A stretch of DNA of 64,000 nt, from contig NZ_PYGF01000004.1 in assembly GCF_003014575.1 (NCBI RefSeq), forward strand, positions 1 through 64,000, given 5' to 3'. Position 1 is the first letter of the stretch. Each line of letters starts with the position of its first letter. This stretch comes from Cecembia rubra. Its GTDB lineage: Bacteria > Bacteroidota > Bacteroidia > Cytophagales > Cyclobacteriaceae. The notes under the pieces are model-generated. The model saw nothing but the letters and a program-made list of their open reading frames with translations, was not told where the DNA came from and did no database searches. A program made the position numbers and the translations under genes. Shown here in pieces: positions 7,065 through 14,903 of this stretch.

Positions 7065-9593
7065 TTACTCAATCAGAATCTGTTCTCTTATGATTTCCCC
7101 GTCCACTGTTACATGGATAAAGTAAATACCCTTTTTCAGGCTTCTGACATCGAAAACAATTTTTGAACCTTCCCTGTAACCTTTGGCCATTTCCCTACCT
7201 TCTGAATTCAGTAGGAGGGCGGACTCAATAGCTGGTGCATCTTCCTTAGAAACATCTGCTGTGACAGGCATCATTTCTATATTTAAGATATCACTGGTAG
7301 GATTAGGGTAAGCTACCATAGCAAAAGAGCTTGGGCACCCCCATGTCTGTCTCGTTAGGAAGAAATTGTAGTTGGCACCTTGTCCACAAAAATTGGAAGC
7401 CCTTGCGGAGATTGTAATGGATGACATATGAGACGGAAAAGTAAAGTCCATCGTATTGTTTCCGATCCAATGAGTAACACCCGAAGGAACTGTCCAGGTG
7501 GCAGTTCCTACATTTCCACCGACAGGAGTGACATTAAGAAAGTGGTTTCCCGGACATAATGGTACATTTTGGCTTGGCCAAACAGGCTGGTTGTTGACCC
7601 TCATATTGGTAATATGGGGGGTACCGACCCAGATAGTTCTTGAAGCAGAGGCTGTACCACAACCATTGGTGATATTGGCAGTGATTGTTATTGGTCCATT
7701 ATAATTGTTGAGACGTGTGGCTGATCCGGTAGAACTATTGATGGAAAGACCAGATGGATTGGAAGATTGCCATGCATTTAATATAGAACCAGTAGGCAAG
7801 GAACTACCCATAAAAAATTGTCCAGTTGAACAAATCAGTGATGGTCCGTTGATTACCGCTGCAGCTGTTACAGCCCTACAGACATTCAACCTTCCAAATC
7901 CCAATTGGGTGCTTCGCCCATTGTGGTTATAGGTATATCCACCTACTTTATCAGCGGTCTGGGTAAGAATGTTAAAGACGTCCATTTGGGTCAATCCAGG
8001 GTTTACAGACAAAACAAGGGCCGCAGCACCTGCTACTTGTGGTGCTGCAGCCGAAGTACCACCAAACCTACCCGTGAAATCAAGATGATTTGGACCTGTA
8101 GAAGGTAATAAGGAACCGGTAGGTGCAAGAGGACCTAAGCTTTGATTAGATTTTACAGGATTATAGCCTGGATTACCAGGCATGTCAATAGTAAAAACTT
8201 CATTTGTCTCACCTGGGATTTGTGTATGTATGGCCCTACTTGAAGGTGCAACAATATCTATAAACTGATTCTCAGAGGTAGTAAAATTAGATGATGGACT
8301 GTAGTTCGCCTGCATGTCGTACCTGTCAGAAGCACCTACAGCAAATACACCTGGCACGGTCACATTTGCAGGAAATGTAATTGTACCTGGTAAATTATTT
8401 ACATGATTTGCATTATTACCTGCACCAAAGACCACGACACTTCCAAGTCCATTTCTACCAGAAATAGTTGCCCTTTCTATTGCACGAACAATTGCTGGGA
8501 CATGATTAGGATTAGTAAATCCTGGAAAAGTCCAGCTACAATTAATTACATCTGCATTATTTATCCGGGCAAAATCTATTGCATCAGCCAAATTTGCATT
8601 TGAAGTAATAAAACCATCACCATTAATAATCCGGATTGGCATTATTTTTACTCCAGGTGCAACTCCTGTAATTCCAATACCATTATTCCGCGTTGCAGCA
8701 ATAATTCCAGAGACAGCATCACCATGTGCCGCACCTCTATAGGTTCCACCTGGCGAAGGGTTATTTTTTGTGCCATGATTTGTAAAATTACTACCATTCA
8801 AACGGACCTGCCTGGAATTTGGTAAATCAACATGGTTGGGAGAAACTCCAGTATCAATAACGGCAACTGTTATATTTGAACTGCCGGTGGTAACGGTCCA
8901 AGCCTCTGGAGCATCTATATCTGCATCCGGTGTACCAAAGCGACCGTCAGCAATTACTTGCCCGGTATTGTGTAGATAAAATTGGTTCGTAAAATAGGGG
9001 TCATTAGAAACTTGATTTAATTCAATATTCATATAAAAGTCCGGGTGACTAAAAATAAACTTCCCAGTTTCAAAATAAGAGTTTGCAATTTCTAATACAT
9101 CCACATCTTTGGAGACTCTTAAAACAAAAAAATCTTCGGTTTCCTTAAATACCTTGACATTATTTTTTATATTCAATTTTTCTAATTCTCTTTTAGAAAA
9201 TCCTGGCTTTAATTCAACTATAAACTTATCTGTAAATCCTAATTCCGCTCCTTCTGCTGTTTCATATACTGGATTGACTATTATATCTTGATTGGTTTTT
9301 ATAGATTCTATCAAATTTTTTTTTGTTTCAGCTTTAAGATTGTGAACAATAACAGTATTGTTATCCCTTATCACGAAAGCATAACTATTCAGAATAGGAT
9401 ACTCAGTCATCAATCTCTCTTTATTCAAAATAGAATCTTTCATGAATAAAACTATCAATTTATCCTTTGAATGTATAAGTTCAATTTTTTCATCAAAGGC
9501 ATAATAAAATGACTGAACTGACTTTTGCTGAAAGCTCAAAGCTAATAGTCCGATTAAAGCTATGATTAGAAATCCAGTTAAAACTTGTTTCAT
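7065..9593 (-). CDS. subtilisin-like (S8) serine protease with type IX secretion sorting domain
   Basis: An 842-residue secreted protease. A hydrophobic N-terminal signal (residues 1-22) is followed by a propeptide of about 170 residues. The S8 catalytic domain has Asp247 (VAVIDTGV), His290 (GAAHGDAVSG), the oxyanion Asn in FGAGNNAN, and Ser514 (FGGTSAAAPQVAG). Two Cys-containing all-beta segments of PKD-like character follow. The last 80 residues start AYPNPTSDILNIE and end IYFIHVTVDGEIIREQILIE, a classic type-A C-terminal sorting domain, so the enzyme should be exported by the type IX system and attached to or released from the cell surface. T9SS genes are not in the window. It lies between the two DUF4143 modules with a lipoprotein-like gene 20 nt upstream. 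Substrate unknown. Confidence 0.92.
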   Translation of the reverse strand: MKQVLTGFLIIALIGLLALSFQQKSVQSFYYAFDEKIELIHSKDKLIVLFMKDSILNKERLMTEYPILNSYAFVIRDNNTVIVHNLKAETKKNLIESIKTNQDIIVNPVYETAEGAELGFTDKFIVELKPGFSKRELEKLNIKNNVKVFKETEDFFVLRVSKDVDVLEIANSYFETGKFIFSHPDFYMNIELNQVSNDPYFTNQFYLHNTGQVIADGRFGTPDADIDAPEAWTVTTGSSNITVAVIDTGVSPNHVDLPNSRQVRLNGSNFTNHGTKNNPSPGGTYRGAAHGDAVSGIIAATRNNGIGITGVAPGVKIMPIRIINGDGFITSNANLADAIDFARINNADVINCSWTFPGFTNPNHVPAIVRAIERATISGRNGLGSVVVFGAGNNANHVNNLPGTITFPANVTVPGVFAVGASDRYDMQANYSPSSNFTTSENQFIDIVAPSSRAIHTQIPGETNEVFTIDMPGNPGYNPVKSNQSLGPLAPTGSLLPSTGPNHLDFTGRFGGTSAAAPQVAGAAALVLSVNPGLTQMDVFNILTQTADKVGGYTYNHNGRSTQLGFGRLNVCRAVTAAAVINGPSLICSTGQFFMGSSLPTGSILNAWQSSNPSGLSINSSTGSATRLNNYNGPITITANITNGCGTASASRTIWVGTPHITNMRVNNQPVWPSQNVPLCPGNHFLNVTPVGGNVGTATWTVPSGVTHWIGNNTMDFTFPSHMSSITISARASNFCGQGANYNFFLTRQTWGCPSSFAMVAYPNPTSDILNIEMMPVTADVSKEDAPAIESALLLNSEGREMAKGYREGSKIVFDVRSLKKGIYFIHVTVDGEIIREQILIE

Positions 9594-9613
9594 AAAATTT
9601 ATTTAAGATTGAA

Positions 9614-10123
9614 CTAATTTATTGAAGCACTTTGTACAACTACCAATTTATCCAACCAAATGCCCGGTGCAAAACTTGCGGTTGTATCTGCTGTAAGACA
9701 ACCCCTAATACTCCCATCCTTTTCCTTTTGGGTAGCTCTCCGGTACTTCACTTTTATAGGAAATGTCTGGGACAACATTTCAGCTGAGCGAACTACACCT
9801 TCATGGTAGAAAGCTTCCTCCGGAATTGTGAAAATCGGTCTATTGGAATTTGTACCCACAGGGGCAGGCAGACGAAGCCGTGAGGGAGACAAGCTATAAG
9901 TGGCTATGGTATCTGCCAGATCATTTGAAATAATAACGTATCCAACTCTTCCGTTTTGATGAAAAGAACAATAGTTAAACCCTACAATAGAACCTTCAAG
10001 TTCAAAAGTTTCAAATTCTTCCTTTTCCAAACATCCACTCTGGCCTATCAATATCAAAGCTAGGGAGAAATATCTCCTCACATTCCGGGAAATTTTAATT
10101 GCGAATAAAATTATATTTCTCAT
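9614..10123 (-). CDS. 169-aa putative lipoprotein upstream of the S8 protease
   Basis: I do not recognise a family. The N-terminus has a hydrophobic stretch, FSLALILIGQSGCLEKEEFE, with a Cys at its end that could be a lipobox, although Gln at -3 makes it a weak one. The mature part is beta-rich, with two further Cys (YCSFH and RGCLTADTT). It ends 20 nt before the protease gene in the same direction and is almost certainly co-transcribed with it, so an envelope partner or inhibitor-like role is conceivable but unsupported. Confidence 0.7.
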   Translation of the reverse strand: MRNIILFAIKISRNVRRYFSLALILIGQSGCLEKEEFETFELEGSIVGFNYCSFHQNGRVGYVIISNDLADTIATYSLSPSRLRLPAPVGTNSNRPIFTIPEEAFYHEGVVRSAEMLSQTFPIKVKYRRATQKEKDGSIRGCLTADTTASFAPGIWLDKLVVVQSASIN

Positions 10124-10239
10124 AAATTATTGAATAAAACATACATGATTCTTCAATAATATTAAAACTTATTTTTGAATATTGCTAACACATAAACCAC
10201 TCTTAATCAGTTTTTTGCACTTAGCTCTGCCTTTCTAGG
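10124..10239. other. spacer between the lipoprotein gene and module copy B
   Basis: AT-rich, with no gene seen. It should contain the promoter for the lipoprotein/protease pair. The duplicated sequence begins at about 10240; from there to 10539 the DNA is the non-coding left part of module copy B. Confidence 0.4.
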
Positions 10240-10539
10240 ACCCAAAAACCAAACATTGTTCTAAAAACTTAGGTTACCCCCCCCTAAAAACAACTAATTG
10301 ATAAGTATTAGTTGGTTTTCTGGAATAAAAAACTTTTTTTATAGTTTTTGAAAAAAATTGAAGTGTAATTTTAACCGGTTAGAAAATAAAGCCTGCTTTT
10401 CCTGCGGTTCGTAACCGGATTTAGATGAATAGGATTTTCAGTCCTAATATTCTACGGCAAAAGAATGAATTAAAAATTCCTGTGATCTGTACTCGAAATG
10501 GTAAATTTTGAGAGGCAGACTAAAATATAAAAGGCCCTT

Positions 10540-11709
10540 TCAAGTTTCTATAATCGGCAAGTACTTAGCTAAAAAAATCTTGAGGTTGCAAACACGAATT
10601 TGGCCATCAGCAAGGTAATCGGAAGATGCAGGGGTAATGATAAAGTTTTTTAAAGAACCTAAATCTTCTACTGCGATGCGGTAGCCTTTACTTACTTTGG
10701 GGGCAGAGGTATATTTTATTTCAATACATGTCAAAGTTCTCGCTCCCCTTCTAAGCACCAGATCACACTCCGTTCCTTCATGAGTCCTGTAAAAAAACAT
10801 TTCAATGTCCGGACTGATTACCTGACTGATCTGTTCTATGACATAACCTTCCCAAGATGCTCCCAGCAATGGGTGTCCCAGCAGTTGTTCCATATCCAAA
10901 ATACCGGCAAGGTGATGCAAAATCCCACTGTCGCGAATATATACTTTAGGGGCTTTGACCAGTCGCTTTTTGGCATTATTGTGAAAGGCAGGCAACTTTC
11001 TCACAAGGTATGCCTGCTCCATAAAATCAAGGTATCGTTTTACGGTAGGAGCGGTTACGCCCAAGGAGTTTGCGAGGGTACTTGCATTCCACAATGCGCC
11101 TTGAAGATGTGCCAGCATAGACCAAAACCGCCGGATCTGTACAGGTGATACTTGTAGGCCAAGCATGGGTAGTTCCCGTTCCACATAACTTTGTATAAAA
11201 CTCCTGACCCAGTTTTTACTTAAAGTATCAGTAGGTGCAAGCAAAGCATCTGGAAAACCACCTCTGAACCAGTGTTGGTCCATTTGGAACAAGTCCAAAA
11301 CCTCAGTAAGATTGAAAGGACTTAACTCCTTATAAGAAATTCTACCGGCTAAAGATTCAGAACTGTCACGGATAAGTTCAGGCGAAGCCGACCCGAGTAA
11401 CATAAACCTTCCCGGCAAGCGATGCTGGTCTATCAATGCCCTTAGGACCGGAAACAAATCGGGTTTGCGCTGCACCTCATCAATAACAATACAATGATTC
11501 TTGAATTGTTGAAGAAATAACTCCGGTTCCTCTAGCTTTGCTAAATCAGACGGAAGCTCTAAATCCAGATACAGTATTTCTTTCTTGATTTTATCTGCCA
11601 GCAATTTTGACAAAGTGGTTTTTCCAACCTGCCGAGGGCCTAGGAGTCCCACTGCCGGGAAAAATGAAATAAGCCCGAGCAACTCCTCAGTTATCATTCG
11701 TTTAATCAT
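10540..11709 (-). CDS. AAA ATPase with DUF4143 C-terminal domain, copy B
   Basis: A 389-residue near-twin of the protein at 5185-6354, with the same Walker A (LLGPRQVGKTT), Walker B (CIVIDEVQRKP) and C-terminal THEGTECDLVLRR...CIEIK motifs. The roughly 11 substitutions are mostly conservative (Y/F, V/L, I/V, D/N), as expected for two functional copies rather than one decaying. The start is the ATG at 11709, 16 nt from the upstream palindrome. Function of the family is unknown; proposed roles tied to nucleic-acid or partner-protein handling are speculative. Having two such copies plus a third remnant within 8.3 kb is notable. Confidence 0.9.
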   Translation of the reverse strand: MIKRMITEELLGLISFFPAVGLLGPRQVGKTTLSKLLADKIKKEILYLDLELPSDLAKLEEPELFLQQFKNHCIVIDEVQRKPDLFPVLRALIDQHRLPGRFMLLGSASPELIRDSSESLAGRISYKELSPFNLTEVLDLFQMDQHWFRGGFPDALLAPTDTLSKNWVRSFIQSYVERELPMLGLQVSPVQIRRFWSMLAHLQGALWNASTLANSLGVTAPTVKRYLDFMEQAYLVRKLPAFHNNAKKRLVKAPKVYIRDSGILHHLAGILDMEQLLGHPLLGASWEGYVIEQISQVISPDIEMFFYRTHEGTECDLVLRRGARTLTCIEIKYTSAPKVSKGYRIAVEDLGSLKNFIITPASSDYLADGQIRVCNLKIFLAKYLPIIET

Positions 11710-11725
11710 GAAGTAAAATTAATTA

Positions 11726-11770
11726 TTTACCCTGAAAATTAAAATTTCTATTTTTATATTTCAGGGTAAA
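11726..11770. promoter_or_regulatory. palindrome upstream of DUF4143 copy B
   Basis: Outer arms TTTACCCTGAAA (11726-11737) and TTTCAGGGTAAA (11759-11770) pair perfectly. The AT-rich centre has diverged from the perfect palindrome at 6372-6414. Conservation is strongest in the ACCCTGAAA ends, which argues that these ends are the functional part. Confidence 0.75.
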
Positions 11771-11824
11771 GGATGCCGTATCCAAAAGGATTTCTTCCCT
11801 ATTTTCAAATTAGCAGTTATCCTG

Positions 11825-12037
11825 ATGGATCAGAAAACTAAGCTTAGGAGGTATTTCTCCTTGCCTCCTTCCTTGAAACCTAAATTTCACTACCCAAAGG
11901 AAAACTATATCTACGGAGGTTTCACTGCTAATCCCATTTTTGTGGAGATACTCAAGGATAAACTGCCCGGAATCAGTATTGAAACCACGGATTTTGCTCT
12001 GGGGACGGCGCTGGGGGCGGGGATGTTGGTGAGTTAA
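11825..12037 (+). pseudogene. FGGY-family carbohydrate kinase, C-terminal remnant B
   Basis: A 70-codon open frame ends with YIYGGFTANPIFVEILKDKL and FALGTALGAGMLVS, the C-terminal motifs of FGGY sugar kinases. It keeps a better FGGY motif (YGGF) than remnant A. The ATG at its start is fortuitous, because the kinase core is missing. It is divergent from DUF4143 copy B across the palindrome, exactly as in copy A. Confidence 0.7.
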
Positions 12038-12063
12038 ACTTTAAAAATGTCGGGCAAAGGCAT

Positions 12064-12097
12064 ATAATCGCAGAAATCATATGAATTCTGCGATTAT
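12064..12097. terminator. 34-nt near-perfect inverted repeat between convergent genes
   Basis: ATAATCGCAGAA (12064-12075) pairs with TTCTGCGATTAT (12086-12097), and the centre TCATATGA is itself palindromic. It lies between the kinase remnant (+) and the lipoprotein gene (-). A bidirectional terminator without a strong T-run, or a protein-binding site, would fit. A half copy (TTGCGATTAGG) follows at about 12120. Confidence 0.5.
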
Positions 12098-12183
12098 GAT
12101 CGCTGATTTTATATAAAAATTGCGATTAGGAGTAGCTATCCCCCTAAAAAATATCTTAATCCAGTAAATCCCAACCTGCTAGG

Positions 12184-12561
12184 CTATTTTCCCCACAAAT
12201 TGATGCCATGAAGAATTTTTACCTCAACCCGGTTCGTCAAAAAATCCTGATATACTTCCGGACCATCAAAATTCAGTTTAGTTCCATCACAGTAATACTG
12301 CGATTGATTGGTAGAACTCATCAAGGAAGACTGTATCTCGATTACTTCCCTGGAATTGTATTGGTACAAAATGATCCCGCTAGGTGCGCTTTTGATCAGC
12401 TCAAATTGTTCTTTTAACCAGGGAAGCTCCCTTAAGGCATCGGAAGTTCCACAAGCAGAAAACTGTTCATCAACGGGCTCCTCTATCGCACAACTCCCTA
12501 AGCAGAAACATCCAATCAGCATGAAAATCAATATTCTTGGTTTTTCAAATATGCTCCCCAT
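12184..12561 (-). CDS. small lipoprotein, 125 aa
   Basis: A signal peptide with a good lipobox (IGCFCLGSCAIEEP) gives a lipid-modified Cys and a mature part of about 100 residues. This part has two more Cys (FSACGTSD and QYYCDGTK), a likely disulfide pair. The segment IILYQYNSREVIEIQSS resembles small Bacteroidota lipoproteins of unknown function, but I cannot name a family. The start is the ATG at 12561. It probably shares a promoter with, or lies just downstream of, the DUF3784-like gene 39 nt away. Confidence 0.75.
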   Translation of the reverse strand: MGSIFEKPRILIFMLIGCFCLGSCAIEEPVDEQFSACGTSDALRELPWLKEQFELIKSAPSGIILYQYNSREVIEIQSSLMSSTNQSQYYCDGTKLNFDGPEVYQDFLTNRVEVKILHGINLWGK

Positions 12562-12600
12562 TATGCGTTGTATTTATGTTAACTAAAAGCTAAAGCAATT

Positions 12601-12909
12601 TTATTTTACCCGCTCTCTGGTAAAGCTATTGCCAAATACAATCAAAACTACCACCCCTATCAAGGTTACCATTAAGCCTAGGCCGTCACCTATTCCAGGT
12701 TGATCCAACCATATCCCCAGAAAATACCCTGATATAGAGACCAATCCCATCACTACAAAAACTGCACATCCGAAAGTGGGCAAACCATTGGCAATGGCGT
12801 TTGCCTTTTCTTTTTGGGACAGTTGATTGTATCCGGCCATTAGATTGGGGAATTTCTTCACCAAAATACCTATCGCAATAAAAAATACTCCTATATAAAC
12901 GCTGACCAT
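12601..12909 (-). CDS. DUF3784-like small membrane protein
   Basis: 102 residues with three hydrophobic segments (about 2-18, 46-68 and 76-95). The motif KKFPNLMAGYNQLSQKEKAN between segments 1 and 2 is the hallmark I associate with DUF3784 membrane proteins. Function is unknown. It is co-directional with the lipoprotein gene. Confidence 0.8.
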   Translation of the reverse strand: MVSVYIGVFFIAIGILVKKFPNLMAGYNQLSQKEKANAIANGLPTFGCAVFVVMGLVSISGYFLGIWLDQPGIGDGLGLMVTLIGVVVLIVFGNSFTRERVK

Positions 12910-13185
12910 AATAAATTTGATTTAGACTGCCACAAAGACTCAAAGGCACAAAGTTTAATCAAGTTGATTCTTTTGCCTCTGTATCATTCAACCAATTGAG
13001 ATTTTTTAACCTAAGAGAAGTTTAATTAAATCCCAAAAAACGAAATGTAGAAACATTAGTTTGAAATATAGGCAATTAATCCGATTTTCTTAAAAAAAGG
13101 AAGCGCAGAAATTAACCAGCATTGATTTGGGCATGGATCAAAAATCCGACTAATTGATTTGAGTCCAAATAAAAACTATAGTGTA
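12910..13185. other. intergenic DNA with a dispersed repeat fragment
   Basis: No gene seen. At about 12930-12955 the sequence CCACAAAGACTCAAAGGCAC resembles an intergenic repeat common in Bacteroidota genomes. The rest is AT-rich. Confidence 0.35.
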
Positions 13186-13240
13186 AATCGAAATTTTAGG
13201 CCTATTTTTTCGATTGTATTCTAAATTTTAGGCCTAATTT
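13186..13240. repeat. two copies of a TAGGCCTA palindrome element
   Basis: The first copy (13186-13215) has 8-bp arms AATCGAAA / TTTCGATT around TAGGCCTA. The second, a shorter copy centred on 13232, repeats ATTTTAGGCCTAATTTTT at a 32-nt spacing. It is directly followed by the C-terminal remnant of a DUF4143 gene, so by analogy with copies A and B this may be the upstream palindrome of another DUF4143 subfamily. Confidence 0.6.
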
Positions 13241-13247
13241 TTCGATT

Positions 13248-13490
13248 TGGAGAACGCATGACAAAGCTGAAATAGATTACCTGGAAGAAACTGATGGCAT
13301 GCTATATGCCTATGAATTCAAATGGAAAGATCAGAAAGTCAGATTTCCTGCATCTTTTTTCCAAAGCTATCCTGAGCACCAAACAGCTTGGTCAGCAGAC
13401 AAAACTTTGAAGGGTTTTTGGGAGCTTGATCACACTCACTTCAACTTCACCAAACCAATCACCAGGATTGGCTTCTTCCTGTGCACCTGA
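13248..13490 (+). pseudogene. DUF4143 ATPase, C-terminal remnant (third copy)
   Basis: The open frame encodes WRTHDKAEIDYLEETDG, then LYAYEFKWKDQKVRFPASFF and SYPEHQT. This is the DUF4143 C-terminal pattern (W-R-T-x-x-x-x-E-I-D-Y ... A-x-E-F/I-K). No AAA domain or start codon is present. The sequence just 5' is a palindromic element, as if everything from promoter to C-terminus had been deleted. Homology ends near 13420; the last 20 codons are junction sequence. It belongs to a different subfamily from the full copies, which read FYRTHEGTECD here. Confidence 0.75.
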
Positions 13491-13543
13491 TACATAGGCT
13501 GCGGGTTTGACAAAATAGAATAAATCCCCCATGCTTTAATTGT

Positions 13544-13690
13544 TTATTCCTTTTTGAACATCCACCTGCTTTTTGAAGTCAGGATATTTTCATATGATTC
13601 GCTTCTATACATTTTCCATTTCCCTTCCAAGGGATGCTCAGTTTGCAGAAACCAAAAAAGGGGCATCAGATATAAGAGTGAATGTATCAT
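13544..13690 (-). pseudogene. truncated secreted protein (lipocalin-like start), possible remnant
   Basis: From the ATG at 13690 the frame gives MIHSLLYLMPLFWFLQTEHP, a signal peptide, then LEGKWKMYRSESYENI and a stop. L-x-G-x-W-K-M is reminiscent of small lipocalin-like Bacteroidota proteins, but only 48 codons exist. It may be the 5' end of a gene cut by rearrangement. Low confidence. Confidence 0.3.
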
Positions 13691-13829
13691 AGTTTTACCT
13701 TCTGACGAATGTTTAGACAATATACCAAGTTTATAGTTTTGATTCAAGAAATTTTTAGTGAACTCCACAACAAGATGGAATAAAGAGTTATCTTAAGGTA
13801 ATTAACACCTTTAATCAGATTGATTTAGG

Positions 13830-13922
13830 GTCATTTTCCTTTGGAAAAATGTAGCCTACACATTTTTTCCCTTGAAAAAGTGTTTAAATGATCAATTTTT
13901 CCTTTGAAAAAATGTATTTGTG
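13830..13922. repeat. three short inverted repeats of CATTTTTCC...GGAAAAATG type
   Basis: CATTTTCCTTTGGAAAAATG (from 13831), a degenerate copy with TTTTTTCCCTTGAAAAAGTG (from about 13862) and ATTTTTCCTTTGAAAAAATG (from about 13896) are spaced about 32 nt apart. Each is self-complementary. They sit in gene-free DNA upstream of lutA. The rest of 13770-14070 shows nothing else. Confidence 0.55.
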
Positions 13923-14071
13923 TTTACGAATGAAAAATGGTTGGAGAAAATCCATCTAGAAGTAATGGTAAACATTCTTTATCGAACCTCTTTTAGTGAA
14001 ATTTTAACTTCAACCATTAAAAACCCTACACCACAGGATATTTCAATCATCACTTTTTTGGATATTTAATA

Positions 14072-14097
14072 GATATTGAATTGGGCAAATCAATATC
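14072..14097. promoter_or_regulatory. inverted repeat upstream of lutA, possible operator
   Basis: GATATTGA (14072-14079) and TCAATATC (14090-14097) are perfect 8-bp arms separated by 10 nt, 51 nt upstream of the lutA start. Size and position suit a repressor operator for the lut operon. The spacing does not fit an FNR box. Confidence 0.5.
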
Positions 14098-14147
14098 AAC
14101 CCATATCTTAATATCTACAAATATCCGTCTTGCAGTAGCATCAACTT

Positions 14148-14903
14148 ATGATTCAAAATAAAAATATAGCTCTCTTTATTCCCTGTTACGTGGATCAGTT
14201 CTACCCCAACGTAGCCATTGCCACTTTGGAATTATTGGAGAAACTGGGTTGTCAGGTCAGCTATCCCATTGGACAGACCTGCTGTGGACAGCCCATGGCC
14301 AATACAGGATATGAGAGGGATACTGTTGGGACTACCAAGCACTTTGTAGAAATATTCGGGGATTATGACTACATCGTTGCCCCTTCCGGGAGTTGTGTAT
14401 TGCACATCAAAGATCATGCACCGGCGATCGCCGGAATGGAAAAAGAGCAAGAAAGCCTCCATAATAAGATCTTCGAATTGACTGAATTTCTTACCGATGT
14501 GTTAAAAGTGGAAAATCTCAAAGGGTCCTTCCCCCATAAAGTGGGCTACCATGCTTCCTGCCATGGGCAAAGGGGTTTGAGGCTGGGCTCTAGCTCAGAG
14601 CGAAACGAACCCTTTTTCAGCAAAGCCAAGCAGTTGCTAGATCAAATAGAAGGTCTTGAATGGGTGGAATTGACAAGGACAGATGAATGCTGCGGATTTG
14701 GGGGAACTTTTGCTGTTACAGAAGAAGCCTTGTCGGTTCAGATGGGCAAAGACCGCTTGCAGGATCATTTGACACACGGTGTGGAAATCCTCACCGGCGG
14801 AGATATGTCCTGTATCATGCACCTAGAGGGCATTGCCAAGAGGAATCAACAGACCTTGAAATTTATGCATATAGCTGAAATCCTAAACCAAGCCATCTCA
14901 TGA
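14148..14903 (+). CDS. lutA: LutA/LldE, L-lactate oxidation iron-sulfur subunit
   Basis: 251 residues with the two CCG (Cys-rich) domains of the family. The first has QTCCGQPMANTGY and PSGSCV; the second has HASCHGQRGLRL and DECCGFGGTFAV. LutA acts with LutB and LutC as a cytoplasmic non-flavin L-lactate dehydrogenase complex that makes pyruvate. Its stop overlaps the lutB start (ATGA at 14900-14903), giving a tight operon lutA-lutB-lutC on the plus strand. Length is normal for the family. Confidence 0.93.
   Translation: MIQNKNIALFIPCYVDQFYPNVAIATLELLEKLGCQVSYPIGQTCCGQPMANTGYERDTVGTTKHFVEIFGDYDYIVAPSGSCVLHIKDHAPAIAGMEKEQESLHNKIFELTEFLTDVLKVENLKGSFPHKVGYHASCHGQRGLRLGSSSERNEPFFSKAKQLLDQIEGLEWVELTRTDECCGFGGTFAVTEEALSVQMGKDRLQDHLTHGVEILTGGDMSCIMHLEGIAKRNQQTLKFMHIAEILNQAIS

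Larger units (their letters stand above)
10240..12037. repeat. 1.8-kb duplicated module, copy B
   Basis: This is the second copy of the module at 4886-6677, in the same orientation and about 5.35 kb away. The coding part is far more similar between copies than the kinase remnant at the right end, and the palindrome centre and downstream spacer also differ. This suggests selection or gene conversion on the ATPase gene. Confidence 0.85.

Noticed and set aside
6862-7125. 87-codon plus-strand frame
   Set aside because: It runs through the protease terminator into the protease gene antisense; basic, low-complexity product.
7065-10123. S8 protease as the leader peptidase of the RiPP system
   Set aside because: It has a type IX sorting domain and sits 5 kb away within a separate duplicated region; no link to the precursor.
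10780-11148. 122-codon plus-strand frame within DUF4143 copy B
   Set aside because: Shadow of the real gene on the opposite strand; the equivalent frame in copy A is not kept open over the same length.
13186-13240. Possible CRISPR-like repeat pair
   Set aside because: Only two palindromic copies without regular unique spacers or cas genes.
13396-13533. 46-codon minus-strand frame starting MGDLFYFVKP
   Set aside because: Interesting composition but too short, overlaps the DUF4143 remnant junction, and no family recognised.
14072-14097. FNR box upstream of lutA
   Set aside because: TGA and TCA are 10 nt apart, not 6, so it does not fit the box seen at hemN and ccoI.
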